Notes under the pieces: model-generated
Seen by the model: the letters and a program-made list of their open reading frames with translations, nothing else
Databases searched by the model: none
What the model was told of the DNA's origin: nothing
Translations under genes and position numbers: made by a program
Part shown: one piece after another, positions 4,886-7,928 of the stretch
Layout: each line of letters opens with the position of its first letter
How positions within the stretch are numbered: position 1 is the first letter of the stretch
NCBI GenBank assembly: GCA_017466455.1
Contig: JAFTUD010000048.1
Location: 1 to 7,928 of the forward strand
Length of the DNA stretch: 7,928 nucleotides
Source: Clostridia bacterium
GTDB lineage: Bacteria; Bacillota_A; Clostridia; Oscillospirales; CAG-272
Direction: 5' to 3'

Positions 4886-6559
4886 ATGAAGAGAAAACTA
4901 ATATTTATGCTCATATTGGTGGCTATGGCTTGCTTGTTCACCTTAAGCGTTAGTGCCGCACCCGAAAAGCCAACTCTTGCCGTTGACTTTGGAGCAGTGC
5001 AAGAAATTTCGGGCTTTACGCCCCCATCACAAAAATTTGTGAATACCGATGAAAGAGTAGTTTTGTTTGACGGAGAAAATTACATCACCTATCCAACATA
5101 CTACATTATGGCAGATGCTACAACCTTTAATGATTCTTTTAACTTCAAGGCGCTTAATGACGCAACGGGAAAAAATTATTCATTTACATCAGTCATTCTT
5201 GTTGAACTTCCCGAGGGAATAACGGGCTTGTCGTATAGGGCACTCAAGTCCTGCACAAGCTGTATATACATAAAAGTGCCGTCAACTGTCGAAAAATGCG
5301 ATTTTGGTGCGTTCTCTTGGAATTCGTCTTTTCAAGTGATAGAATTTATGGATGGAACAACACCAATCGATAGCACTAAATTTGGAACTGAAGTGTTTTC
5401 TAACTGCACAGCCTTAAAATATCTCAGATTGCCAAACAATTTGATAAGTACCGGTGACAAATTGTTTTACAAATGCACAAGCCTTGAAACGGTAGTTCTC
5501 GGTGCAAGCTTTGAAACATTGCCCACCGGAGGGTCAAACTTCCAATACACTACTGGTGGTGATACACCGCAAGTGATTAACATCTATATATCCACAGCCT
5601 TTGGCTCCAACGGACTAAACAACAATATGTTCACTTGGAACTCCACTGCGACAAAGGATGAGAGTGCTAAAATAGTTTTCCATTATGCAGGAACACAGGC
5701 GCAGGCGCAATCCTTGCAGAACTTAGCTCTTGGCACAAGCAATAACGGAAAAATTTCGTATGCGACCATTCTTTCCAAAGATGAGCTTGCTACAACCGCC
5801 CTTGACCCGAATAAAAACTACATCGTTTACGGATATGAGGCATGTGATGTATTCTATGACGGTCATAACTATAAAGGCGACGGTGACTGCACACACGGTC
5901 TAACCTGCACACAGTGCAAGGACAATATTGCAGGCTTTGCTGACCATGTATATAGCGAAACACTCGTATATCCAAACGGCTTCAAGGCTGATGGCGTTTA
6001 CAATAAGCATTGCACAAACGCATCTGACTGTATATTCGGCTTGGTTAAAAATGAGAAAGCAGACCCCATATTTACCGCCCTTGAAAATAATGGTTACTCA
6101 GTAAACGCATATGGCACAGGAATTGCATTCGGTGGCTTTGCGGTAAATACAACCGAGCTTAAGAAGTATAACGACCTTAACGAAAACGATATTACCTTCG
6201 GCATCTTAGTGGCAAACCCGAAATATGTCGGCGATACCTTTATGTTGGGCGGTGAGGTTAATGCAACAAGCGGATTTTTAAGGGTTGATATGACAAGCGA
6301 TGAATATACAAATATTAAGATAATGCTTGACGGCTTCACAGGAAACGCACAAGAGCTTGAGCTTGTAATTTCACTCTACGCATATACCGATGTAAACGAT
6401 GTTCAATTCATTCAAAGCGAGCATACCGCGTGCGCAAACGCAAAGGTAGTTAAAGCTGATGCTACACTCTACACAGTAACGCTCAGCTCCGTTATAAACA
6501 AAATTAACGACGGTAAAATTGACGCACTCCCCGAATACGAAAAAAAGGAAAACGAATAA
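4886..6559 (+). CDS. Secreted BspA-like leucine-rich-repeat (LRR_5) protein
   Basis: A 557-residue exported protein. Residues 1-24 form a signal peptide (MKRK, hydrophobic core, SVSA before APEK). Residues about 103-222 carry degenerate BspA-type LRR_5 repeats with the 'aF..C.sL..i.lP' pattern: YRALKSCTSCIYIKVP, GAFSWNSSFQVIEF, EVFSNCTALKYLRLP and KLFYKCTSLETVVL. These usually mediate binding to host, plant or bacterial surfaces. A Cys/His-rich linker follows (C335, H337, C341, C344, H354, C376, C382), then a beta-rich C-terminal module (about 393-541) containing YGTGIAFGGFAVNTTEL and DITFGILVAN. The tail is charged (EYEKKENE), with no LPXTG or membrane anchor. GAGGAG at 4872-4877 is 8 bases before the ATG. 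It is divergent from the AraC gene and closed by its own terminator. Ligand and host surface are unknown. Confidence 0.85.
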   Translation: MKRKLIFMLILVAMACLFTLSVSAAPEKPTLAVDFGAVQEISGFTPPSQKFVNTDERVVLFDGENYITYPTYYIMADATTFNDSFNFKALNDATGKNYSFTSVILVELPEGITGLSYRALKSCTSCIYIKVPSTVEKCDFGAFSWNSSFQVIEFMDGTTPIDSTKFGTEVFSNCTALKYLRLPNNLISTGDKLFYKCTSLETVVLGASFETLPTGGSNFQYTTGGDTPQVINIYISTAFGSNGLNNNMFTWNSTATKDESAKIVFHYAGTQAQAQSLQNLALGTSNNGKISYATILSKDELATTALDPNKNYIVYGYEACDVFYDGHNYKGDGDCTHGLTCTQCKDNIAGFADHVYSETLVYPNGFKADGVYNKHCTNASDCIFGLVKNEKADPIFTALENNGYSVNAYGTGIAFGGFAVNTTELKKYNDLNENDITFGILVANPKYVGDTFMLGGEVNATSGFLRVDMTSDEYTNIKIMLDGFTGNAQELELVISLYAYTDVNDVQFIQSEHTACANAKVVKADATLYTVTLSSVINKINDGKIDALPEYEKKENE

Positions 6560-6562
6560 CAA

Positions 6563-6597
6563 AAAATACCGCTTAACCTCGTTAAGCGGTATTTTAT
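6563..6597 (+). terminator. Intrinsic terminator after the LRR protein gene
   Basis: A perfect 15-bp stem (6563-6577 with 6581-6595; core TACCGCTTAAC/GTTAAGCGGTA) has the loop CTC and is flanked by A- and T-runs. It begins 3 bases after the stop codon. The U-tract is short (TTTT then ATATA), but the stem is long. Confidence 0.88.
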
Positions 6598-6630
6598 ATA
6601 GTCATAATGCCCAAAAAATCAACTAATGTA

Positions 6631-6660
6631 TTGACAAACCAATATAATATATGCTAAAAT
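6631..6660 (+). promoter_or_regulatory. Promoter of the cohesin-like secreted protein gene
   Basis: Consensus TTGACA (6631-6636) and TAAAAT (6655-6660) are 18 bases apart, with TG at 6652-6653 giving the extended -10 TGCTAAAAT. Transcription would start near 6667. With the terminator upstream, this indicates that the gene is its own transcription unit. Confidence 0.8.
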
Positions 6661-6680
6661 TATAGTAACTAAACGATTTT

Positions 6681-6704
6681 AAGCCTTAGGGCTTTCTTAA
6701 GGAG
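6681..6704 (+). promoter_or_regulatory. 5' UTR hairpins around the ribosome site of the cohesin-like gene
   Basis: AAGCC (6681-6685) can pair with GGCTT (6690-6694), leaving the ribosome site AAGGAG (6699-6704) free. Alternatively CCTTA (6684-6688) can pair with TAAGG (6698-6702), covering it. The two pairings share bases and exclude each other. Both stems are only 5 bp, so a regulatory role is speculative. Confidence 0.3.
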
Positions 6705-6709
6705 ATATT

Positions 6710-7816
6710 ATGAAAAAGAGAATATTGTCCCTTTTCCTTGCACTTATTTTGAGCGTCACAATGCTCGTGCCGGTGCAAGCGGAGTCGCAAACTAATGTAA
6801 AGGTTGAAAATGTTCAGGGCGTAGCCTCACAGCTCGTAACAGTCAGCATTAAGGCTGATGCGGAGCTTGATGTCAGCGTTTGTAAGCTCGTTGTAAAATA
6901 CGACTCTCGTCTGAACCTTGCAAAATTTGAAAACGGTAGCGTATTTACAACCACATACAGCACTATAACAGGCGAGGAAAACGGAACATTTACATATGTT
7001 GCCGATATTGATGTAACCGCGCAAAAGACCTCGGTGAAAATGGCGAAGGACAGCGTGATTTTCAAGCTTCAATTTGAAATCCCCGCAAGTGCAACAACCG
7101 CAGATGAATATACCGTGTCAATAAATAATCAGCTCAGCTCCTTCTCGGTTACAACATCAAACGAGGGCGCAGTTGGCGCAAAGTCAATTCCATGCGTGTC
7201 AAGCGCAGGAATTATAAGCATAAAGAGTGGTAGCCCCTGTCAGACTCATACCTTTGGCGAGGCAACGACTGTAAGGGAGCAAAGCTACCTTCACGGCGGA
7301 TACTCCTACAAGACCTGCTCCGTATGCGGTAACATTGAAAGCACACGCACCGCACCAAAGGCGACAAACGCGTTTACCCCACTCGGCACCGCAATAAGAC
7401 ATGCGGGTAGCCCATCGGGAATAGGCGCGCACTTCAAGGTTGATGAAACCGCGATAAAGGCAGTTGAAACCGCAGGCTTCACCGTAGAGGTTGGTATTGA
7501 GCTTTCATTTGGCGACAGAGTAGAAACACATGTGTTCTACGGAGCAAATACCCCGACTAAAAATGCAACAAACTATGCCGATGGCGTAATCTCCGCGGCT
7601 ATTGAAAATGTCCCAACTCAAAAGAAGGGAACAATTTGCGCGTACATTATGATAATTGATGACTCGGGCGCGGGTAGAATCGAAAGGGCTTATACCTCAC
7701 TGAACGGAAACCAAAGCATCTCAATCGCTGATGTCGTTTCGGTTATGAACTTCAATAAGTATAACGAGGCAAGCCGTCAATATCTGAATGCGGTTGCAAA
7801 CGGATTTATAGACTAA
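6710..7816 (+). CDS. Secreted cohesin-like domain protein with CxxC linker
   Basis: A 368-residue exported protein. Residues 1-24 are a signal peptide (MKKR, hydrophobic stretch, PVQA before ESQT). Residues about 28-172 resemble a cohesin/CBM-like beta sandwich: KVENVQGVASQLVTVSIKA, LVVKYDSRLNLAKFENGSVF, GTFTYVADI, and SVIFKLQFEIPAS at the expected spacing. Next comes a short Cys/His segment (C177, H180, then TCSVCG with C203 and C206), a type common in secreted clostridial proteins and perhaps metal-binding. The last about 145 residues (FTPLGTAIRHAGSPSGIGAHF, then TVEVGIELSF) look related to the C-terminal module of the LRR protein upstream. No dockerin, LPXTG or SLH anchor is visible, so partner and anchoring are unknown. 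AAGGAG (6699-6704) is 5 bases before the ATG. Cohesins normally bind dockerins, but stand-alone ones outside cellulosomes are known. Confidence 0.78.
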   Translation: MKKRILSLFLALILSVTMLVPVQAESQTNVKVENVQGVASQLVTVSIKADAELDVSVCKLVVKYDSRLNLAKFENGSVFTTTYSTITGEENGTFTYVADIDVTAQKTSVKMAKDSVIFKLQFEIPASATTADEYTVSINNQLSSFSVTTSNEGAVGAKSIPCVSSAGIISIKSGSPCQTHTFGEATTVREQSYLHGGYSYKTCSVCGNIESTRTAPKATNAFTPLGTAIRHAGSPSGIGAHFKVDETAIKAVETAGFTVEVGIELSFGDRVETHVFYGANTPTKNATNYADGVISAAIENVPTQKKGTICAYIMIIDDSGAGRIERAYTSLNGNQSISIADVVSVMNFNKYNEASRQYLNAVANGFID

Positions 7817-7843
7817 TCAAAATAAAAAAACGGATTTTCTGAA

Positions 7844-7863
7844 GTGAACCCTGTTTTGTTCAC
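7844..7863 (+). other. Small hairpin after the cohesin-like gene
   Basis: GTGAAC (7844-7849) and GTTCAC (7858-7863) form a 6-bp stem with an 8-base loop. It is followed by A-rich sequence, not T, so it is not a + strand terminator. It may only help protect the 3' end of the message. Confidence 0.4.
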
Positions 7864-7889
7864 AAAAAACAAAAAACGGCATAACGAAG

Positions 7890-7922
7890 AACAGGAAGAG
7901 GAAATCACCTTTTCCTGTTTTT
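7890..7922 (+). terminator. Intrinsic terminator after the cohesin-like gene
   Basis: A 12-bp stem with one G-U pair (AACAGGAAGAGG 7890-7901 with CCTTTTCCTGTT 7908-7919, loop AAATCA) runs into a T-run ending at 7922. It lies about 75 bases after the stop and ends the transcript close to the window edge. Confidence 0.8.
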
Positions 7923-7928
7923 CAATCT

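Noticed and set aside
4925..4936. Lipoprotein signal (C16 in LVAMAC) in the LRR protein
   Set aside because: The residues before Cys do not fit a lipobox well, and the hydrophobic core continues past it to a normal SVSA cleavage site.
6643..6648. TATAAT as -10 for the cohesin-like gene
   Set aside because: It is only 6 bases from the TTGACA element. TGCTAAAAT at 6652-6660 has an acceptable 18-base spacer.
7720..7816. Dockerin or sortase anchor at the C-terminus of the cohesin-like protein
   Set aside because: There are no Ca-binding D-x-N-x-D-G loops, no LPXTG and no hydrophobic tail; the protein ends in AVANGFID.
1..7928. Mobile elements, CRISPR arrays, tRNA or rRNA genes
   Set aside because: No transposase or integrase motifs, no regularly spaced repeats and no cloverleaf or rRNA-like sequence were seen. 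The only direct repeats are short regulatory-region pairs.

Overview
The window looks like chromosomal DNA from an anaerobic Clostridia-type Bacillota, plausibly a gut or rumen Oscillospirales/Lachnospirales relative. Support for this: strong AAGGAG/GGAGG ribosome sites before almost every gene, TTGACA/TGnTAAAAT promoters, A/T-flanked intrinsic terminators, a T-box riboswitch, and secreted BspA-like leucine-rich-repeat and cohesin-like proteins. The exact taxon cannot be read from the sequence. No tRNA, rRNA, CRISPR array, insertion sequence or phage module was seen.

Layout. (1) 2-295: the C-terminal part of a Nudix 8-oxo-dGTP diphosphatase-type protein, closed by a terminator. (2) 362-2195: a tight three-gene operon on the + strand. 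It encodes a DUF523/TudS-type iron-sulfur desulfurase, a HAD-IIB (Cof-like) phosphatase and an HD-domain phosphohydrolase, joined by an ATGA overlap and a TAA-ATG junction. With the Nudix gene upstream, a role in nucleotide clean-up or salvage is an attractive but unproven reading. No terminator follows the HD gene. (3) 2230-3906: a stand-alone trpB (tryptophan synthase beta) preceded by a long leader. The leader has its own promoter, a tryptophan T-box riboswitch (specifier UGG, acceptor bulge UGGC matching a G-discriminator tRNA-Trp) and an intrinsic terminator. After the terminator comes a second candidate control layer: an 8-codon reading frame, MLYRRWRS, with a strong ribosome site and one Trp codon. 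A long-range helix encloses the whole antiterminator/terminator switch. trpA does not follow, so the enzyme may make Trp from indole plus serine or pair with a distant trpA.

(4) 3909-4869: an AraC-family regulator on the - strand, convergent with trpB (shared bidirectional terminator) and divergent from a secreted-protein gene. The short divergent region holds two near-perfect 14-bp direct repeats, one overlapping the araC -35 element, a good candidate for the AraC operator. (5) 4886-7922: two secreted proteins on the + strand, each with a signal peptide and its own terminator. The first carries BspA-like LRR_5 repeats and a Cys-rich linker. The second carries a cohesin-like domain and a CxxC linker. 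Both end in what look like related beta-rich C-terminal modules and neither has a wall anchor.

The points most worth following up are the stacked leader control of the orphan trpB (T-box, long-range helix, Trp-containing mini-ORF) and the AraC repeat pair next to the surface-protein genes.
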